Assembly (NCBI RefSeq): GCF_002964575.1
Contig: NZ_POQQ01000026.1
Location: forward strand, 1 to 64,000
Source: Streptococcus suis
GTDB lineage: Bacteria; Bacillota; Bacilli; Lactobacillales; Streptococcaceae
Length of the DNA stretch: 64,000 nt
Reading direction: 5' to 3'
Shown here: one piece after another, positions 16,840 to 24,618 of the stretch
Layout of the letters: each line of letters begins with the position of its first letter
Numbering within the stretch: the first letter of the stretch is position 1
Program-made: the position numbers and the translations under genes
Notes under the pieces: model-generated
Seen by the model: the letters and a program-made list of their open reading frames with translations, nothing else
Database searches by the model: none
What the model was told of the DNA's origin: nothing

Positions 16840-18213
16840 CTATATCTTTGACTTCATGAAGACTGAACCATCACCACCAATTTCAGTCAGATGGCCATCT
16901 TTCATTAAGCCCATATTTTCCATCCAGATTTCAAATTCTTTGATTGGACGCTTACCTAACAAGTCACGCATGGTCGCTGTTTCATGGTAACCAGTTGTCT
17001 GGTAGTTCAACATAATATCGTCACCATGTGGAATAGCCATGATGTAGTTGACACCTGCAGCACCAAGAAGAACAAGCAAGTTTTCAGCATCATTTTGATC
17101 AGCTTTCATGTGGTTAGTGTAGCAAATGTCACATCCCATAGAAATACCTGTCAATTTACCCATGAAATGATCTTCCAAACCTGCACGAATAACTTGTTTG
17201 GAATCGTAGAGGTACTCTGGACCAATGAAACCAACTACAGTATTAACAAGGAATGGATCGAAACGTTTTGCAAAACCATAACAACGTGCTTCCATAGTTA
17301 CTTGGTCAGCTCCATGATGGGCATCTGAGGACAATTCTGATCCCTGACCTGTTTCAAAGTACATAACGTTTGGACCTGCTGCTGTACCTACTTTCAAGGC
17401 TGTGTCACGAGCCTCTTGAATGATTTTAGCATCAAAACCAAAGGCTGTATTTCCTTTCTCAGATCCAGCAATAGACTGGAAGACCAATCCTGTCGGAGCT
17501 CCCTGATTCATGGCCTCAATTTGTGTTGTTACATGGGCCAGCACGCAATGTTGAGTTGGAATTTTATATTCTTCAATGAAGTCATTGAACTTATGCAAAA
17601 TCCGTTTGGTGCTTTCCACTGAATCATCCACTGGGTTCAAACCAAGCAATGCATCTCCACATCCGTATGCAAATCCTTCCATGGTTGAAGCCATAATACC
17701 GTCTGGATCATCAGTTGTGTGGTTAGGTTGTAAACGAGATGAGAAGGTTCCTGGAACACCAATTGTTGTATTTGCAGTCTTAGTAATGATAATTTTCTGT
17801 GCTGCTACTATCAAGTCCAAGTTGGTCATTAGCTTAGCTACTGCAGCAACCATTTCTGAGGTCAGACCACGTGATAACCATTGAATATCGATATTGGTCG
17901 TTTTATTGTCCAAAATCCATTCACGTAGTTCTTCAACTGTCCAGTTTTTAATCTTTTCATAGGTACGAAGGTTAACGTCGTCAATGATAATACGCGTTAC
18001 CTCATCCTCTTCATATGGAACGACTGGATTATTGAACAAATCAGAAAGTTTTAGCTGAGCCAAAACTACCTTGGCTGCCACGCGTTCTTCTGCCGACTCG
18101 GCCGCTACGCCAGCCAAATGATCTCCTGATTTAAATTCATTAGCCTTGGCCAAGACTTCTTTCACAGAATGAAATTCATAGACTCGACCAAATAACTTTG
18201 TTTTTAATATCAT
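16840..18213 (-). CDS. eutB: Ethanolamine ammonia-lyase large subunit
   Basis: This 457-residue TIM-barrel catalytic subunit (family about 453) starts MILKTKLFGRVYEF and carries the invariant stretches DHLAGVAAES, TIGVPGTFSSRLQPN, HVTTQIEA, GSELSSDAHHGADQVTMEAR and GFIGPEYLYDSKQVI. It performs the radical rearrangement of ethanolamine using AdoCbl bound with EutC. It is preceded by the reactivase gene eutA and followed after 12 bases by eutC. Confidence 0.97.
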   Translation of the reverse strand: MILKTKLFGRVYEFHSVKEVLAKANEFKSGDHLAGVAAESAEERVAAKVVLAQLKLSDLFNNPVVPYEEDEVTRIIIDDVNLRTYEKIKNWTVEELREWILDNKTTNIDIQWLSRGLTSEMVAAVAKLMTNLDLIVAAQKIIITKTANTTIGVPGTFSSRLQPNHTTDDPDGIMASTMEGFAYGCGDALLGLNPVDDSVESTKRILHKFNDFIEEYKIPTQHCVLAHVTTQIEAMNQGAPTGLVFQSIAGSEKGNTAFGFDAKIIQEARDTALKVGTAAGPNVMYFETGQGSELSSDAHHGADQVTMEARCYGFAKRFDPFLVNTVVGFIGPEYLYDSKQVIRAGLEDHFMGKLTGISMGCDICYTNHMKADQNDAENLLVLLGAAGVNYIMAIPHGDDIMLNYQTTGYHETATMRDLLGKRPIKEFEIWMENMGLMKDGHLTEIGGDGSVFMKSKI

Positions 18214-18243
18214 TAAATTTATCCTCCTTTTGATATTGACTGA

Positions 18244-19677
18244 TTAACTGAATACTAGGGTTTTTACAACGACAGGTAAAACCGAGCCTTCAACTAAAGG
18301 ATTGCCAATATCAATGTAATCTCCATTTTGCACATCAACAGAATCGATACAAACAAAGGGATAATCTTTAGGCAACAATGCAAACAAGCTTTGACCAAGT
18401 ACCTTTGCCATGTCTTCCTTGACAACAACCAACAAAGGAATTCCTCGATCAATACTATCTTTCATCCCTTCAAGAATAGCCTGGGCATATTCTTGTACCC
18501 TTACGAAACTTGGACTCTTTATACCATCTAAGGCTAAAGCCAATTCTTGAACTTCATTTTCAAGCATGAACCATCGGCTTTTTTCCCTGATAGCCTCCGC
18601 CAAATTTTGCTGCGACCCCATCTCATCTTGACTAGATAATTTCAAAACTGGGATATTCTTGATCGGCAAAATTTTTGAAATATAGGTAATAGTGCTCCCA
18701 CTTACCTCTGTCGTATGGCTTCCTGCACCAACCACCGTAGCCCTAATGGTTTCTACCGACTCAATTACCTTCTTGTTTGAGAAGATTTTCGATTGTGCTA
18801 TTGCTTTTCCAAGTAGTATCCCTATATCTCCATAGTGAAATTCACTGACAGAACGATCCGCTTGAAAAATCGCATCGGCCACACCACCTGAGAATGAAAC
18901 ACACTGGATGGGATAGTCCAATTTCAATCCATGGTTGGTCTGCAGCAACTCATAGTAGGGACTATTTGTATCTAAGCCCAAACTTTGCTCTAGTACAGAT
19001 ACCAGAATAGCTATCAGGCGTTCCAGATCTGGTCGATTAAGGAGAGCTCCTACCGCCAAGTTTAATTTTTCTTTGACAATAATTTCTTGTAGTTTTGGAG
19101 CAATATAGGTAATATGGTGACTAGCTGGATCAATTTTCACAAGCCTACCGCCAATATCAAAACAAGCGGTATCAATCAAGTCTCCTTCACGGTAAACAGA
19201 GATATTTGATGTTCCTCCACCAATATCAATATTTGCTACAGAAGTGTGGTGCTCCTGAGAGTACTGATAACTACCTGCTCCCTTACCAGAGATAATACTC
19301 TCCAAGTCTGGACCAGCAGTAGCAACAACAAAATCACCTGCATAGCCACTTAAGGCCTCTAGGACTTGGCTAGCATTATCCTTCCTAGCTGTTTCACCCG
19401 TTATGATGACAGCCCCCATCTGAATCATATCCTTCGAAATACCTGCTTTTTGGTATTCCAATCTGACAAATTCTTTTATAGACTCAACATCTATCAAAAG
19501 ATTTTCAAAAATGGGAGTAAAGATAATTTCACTCCTATACAGAACTCGCTTATCTGTAATATATACACGTGGAATAGTGAAAACGGAGGCAATATTCTCC
19601 ACAGTCAATTCAGATAACACCAGTTGGGTCGTAGCAGTACCAATATCAATGCCAACACTTAAAATCTTATCGGACAT
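18244..19677 (-). CDS. eutA: Ethanolamine ammonia-lyase reactivase EutA
   Basis: This protein of about 477 residues has an actin/Hsp70-like ATPase fold: [16 protein letters not shown] near the start, [16 protein letters not shown] in the middle and [11 protein letters not shown] later. It releases damaged cobalamin from EutBC. The open frame runs back to a GTG at 19701, but that codon lies inside the terminator stem of the leader; the ATG at 19677, with GGAGG seven bases upstream, is the better start. It is the first gene of the 19.5-kb eut-pdu operon and sits behind an ANTAR-controlled terminator. Confidence 0.94.
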   Translation of the reverse strand: MSDKILSVGIDIGTATTQLVLSELTVENIASVFTIPRVYITDKRVLYRSEIIFTPIFENLLIDVESIKEFVRLEYQKAGISKDMIQMGAVIITGETARKDNASQVLEALSGYAGDFVVATAGPDLESIISGKGAGSYQYSQEHHTSVANIDIGGGTSNISVYREGDLIDTACFDIGGRLVKIDPASHHITYIAPKLQEIIVKEKLNLAVGALLNRPDLERLIAILVSVLEQSLGLDTNSPYYELLQTNHGLKLDYPIQCVSFSGGVADAIFQADRSVSEFHYGDIGILLGKAIAQSKIFSNKKVIESVETIRATVVGAGSHTTEVSGSTITYISKILPIKNIPVLKLSSQDEMGSQQNLAEAIREKSRWFMLENEVQELALALDGIKSPSFVRVQEYAQAILEGMKDSIDRGIPLLVVVKEDMAKVLGQSLFALLPKDYPFVCIDSVDVQNGDYIDIGNPLVEGSVLPVVVKTLVFS

Positions 19678-19690
19678 CACCTTACCTCCA

Positions 19691-19778
19691 AAAAAAGACA
19701 CTTAAAGAAATGCTAATAGAACTCGTCTATTACCACTCTTCAAGCGTCATTGCTTTTAGGCTTACATCATTGTCAGCC
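19691..19778 (-). promoter_or_regulatory. ANTAR dual hairpin and terminator in the eutA leader
   Basis: On the minus strand P1 (19759-19778) is GGCUGAC-AAUGAU-GUAAGCC with one G/A mismatch, and P2 (19742-19755) is AAGC-AAUGAC-GCUU. Both six-base loops have A1 and G4 and a C-G closing pair, as known for EutV targets. P2 shares bases with the left arm of a 13-bp terminator stem (GACGCUUGAAGAG with the arm ending AAGUGUC), which is followed by six U. Binding of EutV to P1-P2 would block the terminator and let transcription enter eutA. Confidence 0.9.
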
Positions 19779-19852
19779 TCTTCTATTCGATTAGCATCCT
19801 GTAATACTGCTTACTATCACAGGACTTGGTTCACTGTATTGTATATCTATTA

Positions 19853-20428
19853 TTAAAACTCATCATGCATAACCAACAATTTAGCAATTTCCACCATGGG
19901 AACTCGCTTTTGCATACTGATAGTTCGAATATGCTTAAAGGCTGCTGATTCTGATAGATGATCACGGGACATCAATAAGCCTTTTGCTTTTTCAATGATG
20001 ATACGGTCATTGATTTTCTTCGTCAATTTAGCCATTTCACTGGTCAAGTGCTGAAATTGTCTACCTCTTGCAATACATACTTCCACCATAGGAATCAATG
20101 ATTTAGCATCAAGAGGTTTTACTAAGTAACCACTAACACCATATCTTTTGGCTTTCTCGATATACTGTTCATCACTTTGGGTAGTTAACAAGAGAACACT
20201 ATAGGCCAGATTATCATCCAATATTTTTTTACAGGCTGTCAAACCATCTAATAGAGGTAGCTGGATAGACATCACAACTAAATCCGAACGGTATTTTTGA
20301 CTTAATTCTATTGCTTCAAAGCCATCACTAGCCTCTGCCACAACTTCGAAATCAGCCTTTTCCAATAGTTCTCTAACTTCACGTCTAACCATTGGATCCT
20401 TGTCTGCTATTAGTATTCTACCTTTCAT
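19853..20428 (-). CDS. eutV: ANTAR antitermination regulator EutV with a degenerate receiver
   Basis: This 191-residue protein has a receiver fold (1-120), a coiled linker and an ANTAR RNA-binding domain (131-186: RIIIEKAKGLLMSRDHLSE). Known EutV dimerises on phosphorylation by EutW and binds paired hexaloop hairpins. Here the phospho-acceptor position is Ser54 (VVMSIQLPLLDG, codon TCT at 20267-20269), and the second acidic-pocket residue is Lys10 (IADKDP). Thr82/83 and Lys104 remain. No eutW kinase gene is in the window. It is probably active without phosphorylation and controlled by the riboswitch RNA. It is co-transcribed with eutS. Confidence 0.93.
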   Translation of the reverse strand: MKGRILIADKDPMVRREVRELLEKADFEVVAEASDGFEAIELSQKYRSDLVVMSIQLPLLDGLTACKKILDDNLAYSVLLLTTQSDEQYIEKAKRYGVSGYLVKPLDAKSLIPMVEVCIARGRQFQHLTSEMAKLTKKINDRIIIEKAKGLLMSRDHLSESAAFKHIRTISMQKRVPMVEIAKLLVMHDEF

Positions 20429-20447
20429 ACCTACCTCTTCTGAAAGC

Positions 20448-20801
20448 TTATGTCCGCGTTACAACTGTACTTGAAAAATGAAGAATTTCCTCCAAGCCTT
20501 GTAACACAGCTACTAGAGCAGCCTCAACAGATGAAACATCTCCTGTCATGACAACAGAGCCACTAAATCGGTCAACAAAGCCGATCTGAACATCTGCCGC
20601 CTTGGTCGCAAGATCTACCGCAATGATGGAAGCTTCACTAGGAGTAATCGTCAGTATGCCAATAGCTCCTTTTTTATCGACCAGCAAACCAAGTTTTTCA
20701 TAAATAACTTCATCAGGATTTGCAATGAGATGGGCCAGGGTTATCTGTTTCCCTGGTACATACTCTTGTATCATTCTCTGTTTTTCTTCCAGTTTGTCCA
20801 C
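20448..20801 (-). CDS. eutS: Shell protein EutS (PduU/EutS BMC family)
   Basis: This 117-residue permuted BMC protein has the EutS landmarks [42 protein letters not shown] and [17 protein letters not shown]. It forms bent hexamers thought to help curve the shell. The start is GTG at 20801 after GAGGGAAG; the ATG nine codons later has no ribosome site. It is transcribed with eutV from its own strong promoter, with no ANTAR element ahead of it. Confidence 0.95.
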   Translation of the reverse strand: MDKLEEKQRMIQEYVPGKQITLAHLIANPDEVIYEKLGLLVDKKGAIGILTITPSEASIIAVDLATKAADVQIGFVDRFSGSVVMTGDVSSVEAALVAVLQGLEEILHFSSTVVTRT

Positions 20802-20841
20802 CTTCCCTCAATAGAAGTTTGGATAACACCCTAGTTAGTAT

Positions 20842-20870
20842 ATTATAACACGAAGTAGGGTAATTATCAA
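20842..20870 (-). promoter_or_regulatory. Sigma-A promoter for eutS-eutV
   Basis: Minus-strand TTGATA (20865-20870), a 17-base spacer and TATAAT (20842-20847) form a near-consensus promoter in the gap between eutG and eutS. No hexaloop hairpin or terminator follows. EutV can therefore be made before any inducer is sensed, and read-through from here reaches the eutA leader terminator. Confidence 0.85.
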
Positions 20871-20877
20871 CATAATT

Positions 20878-22014
20878 CTAGAAAGCATTTTCCAAAACTG
20901 CCAAAGCTTCTTCCGTGCTCGGTTGTCGTGGATTTGTAGCAGTACACTTATCTACTACCGCTGCTGCTGCAATTTCTTCCTTGTACTGATTAAAGTCACT
21001 AACAGACACACCATATTCCCGTAAGGTCATCGGCAAATCCAGTTTTCGTTGCAATTTTTTCACTGCGTCAATCAACTGTCGAACACCCAAAACAGGACTA
21101 GTAGCACTACAACCGATTAGCTTAGCAATTTCTTGATAACGAATAGCTGTTGCTTTATCACTATCACCTAGGCCACGAGCACTGATATTGGCATTATACT
21201 GGATGACGTAGGGCATTAGAATGCTATTTACTCGTCCATGAGGGATATGGAATTTTGCTCCTGTCGCATGGGCTAAGCCATGGTTGATCCCTAAGGATGC
21301 AGTATTGAAGGCCATGCCTGCCAGAGTTGACGCAACATGCATTTTTTCACGAGCCACTGAATCGTTTCCGTTTTGGTAGGCTTTAGGTAGGTATTCGAAA
21401 ACTAATTTAATGGCTTTTTCTGCTAGAGCATCTGAAAAATCTGTTGCCTTGGTCGAAACATAGGCTTCAATGGCATGGGTCAGAACATCCATCCCCGTAT
21501 CTGCTGTTATATTTCCAGGCAAAGAAGATACTAGACAGGAATCTAAAATGGCTACATCTGGTAGTATTTCTCTTGAAACCAAGGGATACTTGATTTCTTT
21601 TTGCCTATCAGTAATAACGGCAAATTCTGTCACTTCTGAACCGGTTCCACTGGTTGTTGGAATAGCAATTAGAATCACATCTGTAAACACAGCCATTTTT
21701 TTACCAAAATAGTAAATAGCTTTAGCTGCATCAAGAGCGGAACCACCACCAATCGCAAGGATGATACTGATTTGTTGACCACCTACTGACTGAATACCCG
21801 CAATAATGGTTTCAATCGGTGGATCTGGTACAATATCATCAAAAACATGACTCTGATTGCTAGGATCCAGATGACTTAATACACTGTCCAATTGACCAGT
21901 TTGCTTTAGGAAGGGATCTGCAACAACCAAGATGTGCTCATTCTTATAACTTCTTAGCTGCTCTAGAGCACCCTCTCCTATGCACAATTCTGTTTTATAG
22001 AAAATCTTGTACAT
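20878..22014 (-). CDS. eutG: Iron-containing alcohol dehydrogenase EutG/PduQ-like
   Basis: This 378-residue group III alcohol dehydrogenase has the NAD site GGGSALDAAK (near residues 89-98) and the metal-binding histidines in INHGLAHATGAKFHIPHG. It would reduce acetaldehyde (or propionaldehyde) to the alcohol and regenerate NAD+ for EutE. No N-terminal targeting helix is seen. It has its own promoter and its own ANTAR-controlled terminator, and is separated from eutS by the eutS promoter. The EutG versus PduQ label rests on context. Confidence 0.9.
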   Translation of the reverse strand: MYKIFYKTELCIGEGALEQLRSYKNEHILVVADPFLKQTGQLDSVLSHLDPSNQSHVFDDIVPDPPIETIIAGIQSVGGQQISIILAIGGGSALDAAKAIYYFGKKMAVFTDVILIAIPTTSGTGSEVTEFAVITDRQKEIKYPLVSREILPDVAILDSCLVSSLPGNITADTGMDVLTHAIEAYVSTKATDFSDALAEKAIKLVFEYLPKAYQNGNDSVAREKMHVASTLAGMAFNTASLGINHGLAHATGAKFHIPHGRVNSILMPYVIQYNANISARGLGDSDKATAIRYQEIAKLIGCSATSPVLGVRQLIDAVKKLQRKLDLPMTLREYGVSVSDFNQYKEEIAAAAVVDKCTATNPRQPSTEEALAVLENAF

Positions 22015-22043
22015 TTCTTCTCCTTTCTATGTAACTTTTCCAT

Positions 22044-22140
22044 AAAAATAAGCCATATGAAAACCAGACTAAAACTCTCCATTAAGTCATAGTCGTTTCA
22101 TATAGCTACATTGCTTATTGATTAGTACGCCTTTGTACCA
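22044..22140 (-). promoter_or_regulatory. ANTAR dual hairpin and terminator in the eutG leader
   Basis: P1 (22123-22140) is UGGUAC-AAAGGC-GUACUA and P2 (22104-22115) is AGC-AAUGUA-GCU, both with A1/G4 loops closed by C-G. The right arm of P2 doubles as the start of a long terminator stem (AGCUAUAUGAAA pairing with UUUUCAUAUGGCU, 22044-22107) followed by UAUUUUU. The RNA would start almost exactly at P1 from the promoter just upstream, so the whole leader is this switch. Confidence 0.9.
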
Positions 22141-22147
22141 CGAAAAA

Positions 22148-22176
22148 ATTATAACATAAAGCCATTAACATATCAA
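22148..22176 (-). promoter_or_regulatory. Sigma-A promoter for eutG
   Basis: Minus-strand TTGATA (22171-22176), a 17-base spacer and TATAAT (22148-22153). The predicted start near 22141 places the ANTAR P1 hairpin at the very 5' end of the transcript. Confidence 0.85.
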
Positions 22177-22449
22177 CAGAAATAATGATTTTTCTTGAAA
22201 TTTTTATGAACTTTTTTACTCCTAGCCCCCTGACCTAAATGAACATCTAAGAACCTGTGGTCCTCGTTCGACGCTTCTATTTATGACTAGTTTTCAAGCT
22301 CCCATCGTTCAGCTTCTTCTTTTGTATCTCCGCTAAAATCTGTCTTTATGAAAGAAATATGCTCTCTAATAATAGAGTGATGGATGAATAGAGCTTCTCA
22401 GTTTATAATAGAGGGTTTATAATAGAGTCCTCATTTTGATACAAATTAG
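22177..22449. other. Intergenic spacer with a 13-bp direct repeat
   Basis: This lies between the divergent eutG and riboswitch-RNA promoters. GTTTATAATAGAG occurs twice (22401-22413 and 22415-22427), one base apart, just upstream of the riboswitch-RNA promoter; each copy contains TATAAT. A start-less minus-strand open frame of about 37 codons (22287-22397) ends WELEN and may be a gene remnant. Nothing else is recognised here. Confidence 0.5.
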
Positions 22450-22478
22450 TTGTCAAACTGGTGGAGATAAGTTATAAT
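22450..22478 (+). promoter_or_regulatory. Sigma-A promoter for the riboswitch RNA
   Basis: Plus-strand TTGTCA (22450-22455), a 17-base spacer and TATAAT (22473-22478) immediately precede the cobalamin aptamer. Transcription should begin near 22485. Confidence 0.85.
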
Positions 22479-22506
22479 AATGATGCTAGGAATTGATTTT
22501 AGTACT

Positions 22507-22592
22507 TTTGAAAACATGGAAGTTTGGTGCAAATCCAACGCGGTCCCGCCACTGTGATAAGCTTTGCTTTAAGTCAGGTCTTTGGTTTCAAA
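22507..22592 (+). promoter_or_regulatory. Cobalamin (AdoCbl-type) riboswitch aptamer
   Basis: The conserved core is present: GGTGCAAATCC, then CGGTCCCGCCACTGTGA, then AAGTCAGG. The P1 stem is closed by TTTGAAA (22507-22513) and TTTCAAA (22586-22592). It is the only cobalamin riboswitch I can find in the window; none precedes the cob genes themselves. Confidence 0.93.
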
Positions 22593-22649
22593 TTTTAGTA
22601 GATCTCACGCCTCGATGTAAGGTGTGATGTCAGTTTGGATAGCGCATCT

Positions 22650-22760
22650 ACTGCGGTATTTTCCATTATTGGCTCTACGTTTAAGTACCTTTCATTTTCT
22701 AAAGGTAGAAAAACTACCTTACTGCAACGAAGCAGGGCCGATAATCGGGAAAGCCACAGT
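22650..22760 (+). other. Long structured segment between aptamer and ANTAR hairpins
   Basis: CUGCGG, UUUCC and AUUAUUGGC on the left can pair with GCCGAUAAU, GGGAAA and CCACAG on the right, making an interrupted stem of about 20 bp. Enclosed within it are AAGGUAG/CUACCUU (22702-22720) and a solitary hexaloop hairpin CUGC-AACGAA-GCAG (22722-22735). The right arm ends where ANTAR P1 begins, sharing the bases GU, so this fold could be the switching element. Confidence 0.55.
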
Positions 22761-22798
22761 TAATCAATGATGCTTAACAGACTATACAAGGATGTATA
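22759..22798 (+). promoter_or_regulatory. ANTAR dual hairpin in the riboswitch RNA (EutV decoy site)
   Basis: P1 (22759-22778) is GUUAAUC-AAUGAU-GCUUAAC with one U/C mismatch; after a four-base linker P2 (22783-22798) is UAUAC-AAGGAU-GUAUA. Both six-base loops have A1 and G4 with C-G closing pairs, matching the four mRNA leader copies. Unlike those, P2 here does not overlap a terminator, which fits a decoy instead of a cis switch. Confidence 0.88.
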
Positions 22799-22821
22799 AA
22801 TGCTTTCTTAACATAAACGAC

Positions 22822-22854
22822 AAACCACCCTTGAAATGAAGGGTGGTTTATTTT
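22822..22854 (+). terminator. Terminator of the riboswitch RNA
   Basis: AAACCACCCTT and AAGGGTGGTTT form a perfect 11-bp stem around a six-base loop, followed by ATTTT on the plus strand. It abuts the stop codon of the flavin reductase gene and may also slow minus-strand transcription leaving the cob operon. Confidence 0.9.
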
Positions 22855-22856
22855 GG

Positions 22857-23438
22857 CTAATCAGACTTCCCTTCCGCTTCTCTTCGTTTTTTAATCAGAG
22901 TTCCCATTCGTAAGGATTTTTCATTATAGTAACGATAGTGTCGACCTGAACCATCACCGATATAGCTGATAGGTGAAAATTCACTGCCCTTAAAATCACC
23001 ATGCTCATCAAGCAAGTCTTCTTCTACTACTCTGCGCGTTACTTTTCCGATAATGTTGGTCAACTTACCACATTCTACAAGTTCAACAACTTCGCACTCA
23101 ATAGAAATTGGGCATTCATTTACCAAAGGAGCATCAACTGTTTCACCAACTGTGTAGGTCAAACCAGTTAAGGAAAATTTATCTTTACGGCTATTAAAAC
23201 CAGCAAGTTCCACTTCCTCAATCAGCTCTTCTCTTGGAATATTGACAGTAAAGTGACCATGTTTGCTGATTTCAGTCACTGCATTTCCCTTTGTCCTCAT
23301 GCCAATCACCATCATACTGCCTAAAGAATAAGCAGAACTTGAGGTTGTTATATTGTATCCATGAATATCATCTTTGTAACCCAAAAAGAATACCGGAAAG
23401 CCAAAATATAGCTTACGTGTCTCAAATGTTTTTTTCAC
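22857..23438 (-). CDS. Flavin reductase-like FMN-binding protein
   Basis: This 193-residue protein belongs to the flavin reductase/DIM6-NTAB group, with a split-barrel flavin fold: GYNITTSSSAYSLGSMMVIG, then HGHFTVNIPREELIEEVELAGF, and CPISIECEVVE followed by IIGKVTRR. The start is GTG with AAAGGAG nine bases upstream. It is the last gene of the run that begins with eutP, 79 bases after the OYE-family gene; that gap holds an imperfect hairpin (GGTATC/GATACC). It could reduce flavin or cob(II)alamin for cofactor adenosylation, but this is guesswork from its place. Confidence 0.8.
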   Translation of the reverse strand: MKKTFETRKLYFGFPVFFLGYKDDIHGYNITTSSSAYSLGSMMVIGMRTKGNAVTEISKHGHFTVNIPREELIEEVELAGFNSRKDKFSLTGLTYTVGETVDAPLVNECPISIECEVVELVECGKLTNIIGKVTRRVVEEDLLDEHGDFKGSEFSPISYIGDGSGRHYRYYNEKSLRMGTLIKKRREAEGKSD

Positions 23439-23517
23439 CTTTTACTCCTTTATTGTAAGAATAGGTATCTACTGTTCAGCATTTCCATCACACATGATAC
23501 CTCATTCTTAAACATCA

Positions 23518-24618
23518 CTATTTTCCCTCTAAATAATCCCGCAAGGAATTGACAAATGCTGTCGGGAGTTTCAACTCTTCTTGCAGTTCATCTCGATAGC
23601 GGGTAATGATGTCATACTCCCGTCCTTGAGAAACCTTGATTGGCCAGTCGGGATCTAGTAACATGGCCTTACCAACAGAGAAGAGTGGGATGTCTTCTGC
23701 TAGAATCTCTTCCACATCTTGACAGGTCTGAATCCCACCAACTGCAATCAGGGGCACTCGTCCATTGATTTTTTTTATGACGGAGTGAATGATAGGCTCT
23801 AATGCATCAGGATTTCGCAGGGAAGGTCGGAAAACATGACTTAAGGAGAGATGAAGATAGTCTACCCCCATTGCTATCAGCTGCTCTATCAGCTGCAAAC
23901 TATCCCATAATTCAATACCTGGATCTTCAATCTCTTCTGGGGAGAAACGGTAGCCAACCAAAAACGGTCTATCTGCTTCTTCCTTGACTAGTTTTTTGAC
24001 CTGCTTAACCAAGGTCTTGGCAAACCGCATACGGTTATTCAAACTACCTCCCCACTTATCCTGTCGTCGATTGGAATGGGGAGAAAGGAATTGCTGGATT
24101 AAGTAAGTATTGGCCCCATGTAACTCCACTCCATCAAAACCTGCTTTGATGGCCCTTCTCGTTGCATCAAGAAAGGCCTGTAATATCTCATCTACTTCCA
24201 AATGCTTAAGAGAACGAGGTTCTACCACATGACCATGAGAACCAATAATAGCACTAGGAGCTACTGGTTTTCCTTCAATTAAAACTGGGGGAACCATGCG
24301 GCCTCCATGATAGATTTGTAAGACTGCTAAAGCCCCTTGGTCCTTGATGGCTTGAGCCAGGCGAGCTAACCCTTCAATCTTATCATCTTCTGCTACGCTG
24401 AAACTATCTCTGAATGCCTGCCCTTGCGTATGCACATAGGCACTGCCAGTAATGACCATGCCCACTTGGCCAGCACGACGAGTGTAAAAGTCAATATCAT
24501 CTTGCGATACATAGCCTCCCGACTGACAGACACTGAGGGTCATGGGAGCCAGCACCACTCGATTTCTAGTGTACAACTGATCTGTCAGCTGTACAGAGTC
24601 ATGAATTGTTTTTATCAT
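23518..24618 (-). CDS. Old yellow enzyme-family NADH:flavin oxidoreductase
   Basis: This is a 366-residue TIM-barrel flavoenzyme. The signature FDGVELHGANTYLIQQFLSP (near residues 159-178) and the following NNRMRFA, AVGGI and phosphate-binding GKAMLLDPDW are clear. Its start codon overlaps the end of cobC by 20 bases, so it is translated with the cobalamin genes. The substrate is unknown. The coupling suggests, but does not show, a redox role in corrinoid metabolism. Confidence 0.85.
   Translation of the reverse strand: MIKTIHDSVQLTDQLYTRNRVVLAPMTLSVCQSGGYVSQDDIDFYTRRAGQVGMVITGSAYVHTQGQAFRDSFSVAEDDKIEGLARLAQAIKDQGALAVLQIYHGGRMVPPVLIEGKPVAPSAIIGSHGHVVEPRSLKHLEVDEILQAFLDATRRAIKAGFDGVELHGANTYLIQQFLSPHSNRRQDKWGGSLNNRMRFAKTLVKQVKKLVKEEADRPFLVGYRFSPEEIEDPGIELWDSLQLIEQLIAMGVDYLHLSLSHVFRPSLRNPDALEPIIHSVIKKINGRVPLIAVGGIQTCQDVEEILAEDIPLFSVGKAMLLDPDWPIKVSQGREYDIITRYRDELQEELKLPTAFVNSLRDYLEGK

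Larger units (their letters stand above)
22485..22854 (+). ncRNA. eutX: EutX/Rli55-like cobalamin-controlled regulatory RNA
   Basis: This is a plus-strand transcript of about 370 bases with no credible reading frame. In order it has a cobalamin aptamer, a folded middle section, an ANTAR dual hairpin and a strong terminator. In Enterococcus and Listeria such RNAs bind and hold EutV when cobalamin is absent; when cobalamin binds, the RNA ends early and EutV is freed. All parts of that design are present here. It points away from eutG and converges on the last gene of the cob operon, and there is no gene downstream for it to switch in cis. I do not see an obvious early terminator, so how ligand binding removes the dual hairpin is unclear. 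Confidence 0.85.

Noticed and set aside
19677..19701. GTG start for eutA at 19701
   Set aside because: It lies inside the leader terminator stem and U-run and has no ribosome site; the downstream ATG has GGAGG at ideal spacing.
22287..22397. Possible gene remnant ending WELEN on the minus strand
   Set aside because: Only about 37 codons, no start codon and no recognisable family; noted in the spacer entry but not called as a pseudogene.
23439..23517. Terminator between the OYE gene and the flavin reductase gene
   Set aside because: The imperfect hairpin around GGTATC/GATACC has no following U-run, so the two genes are treated as one transcript.
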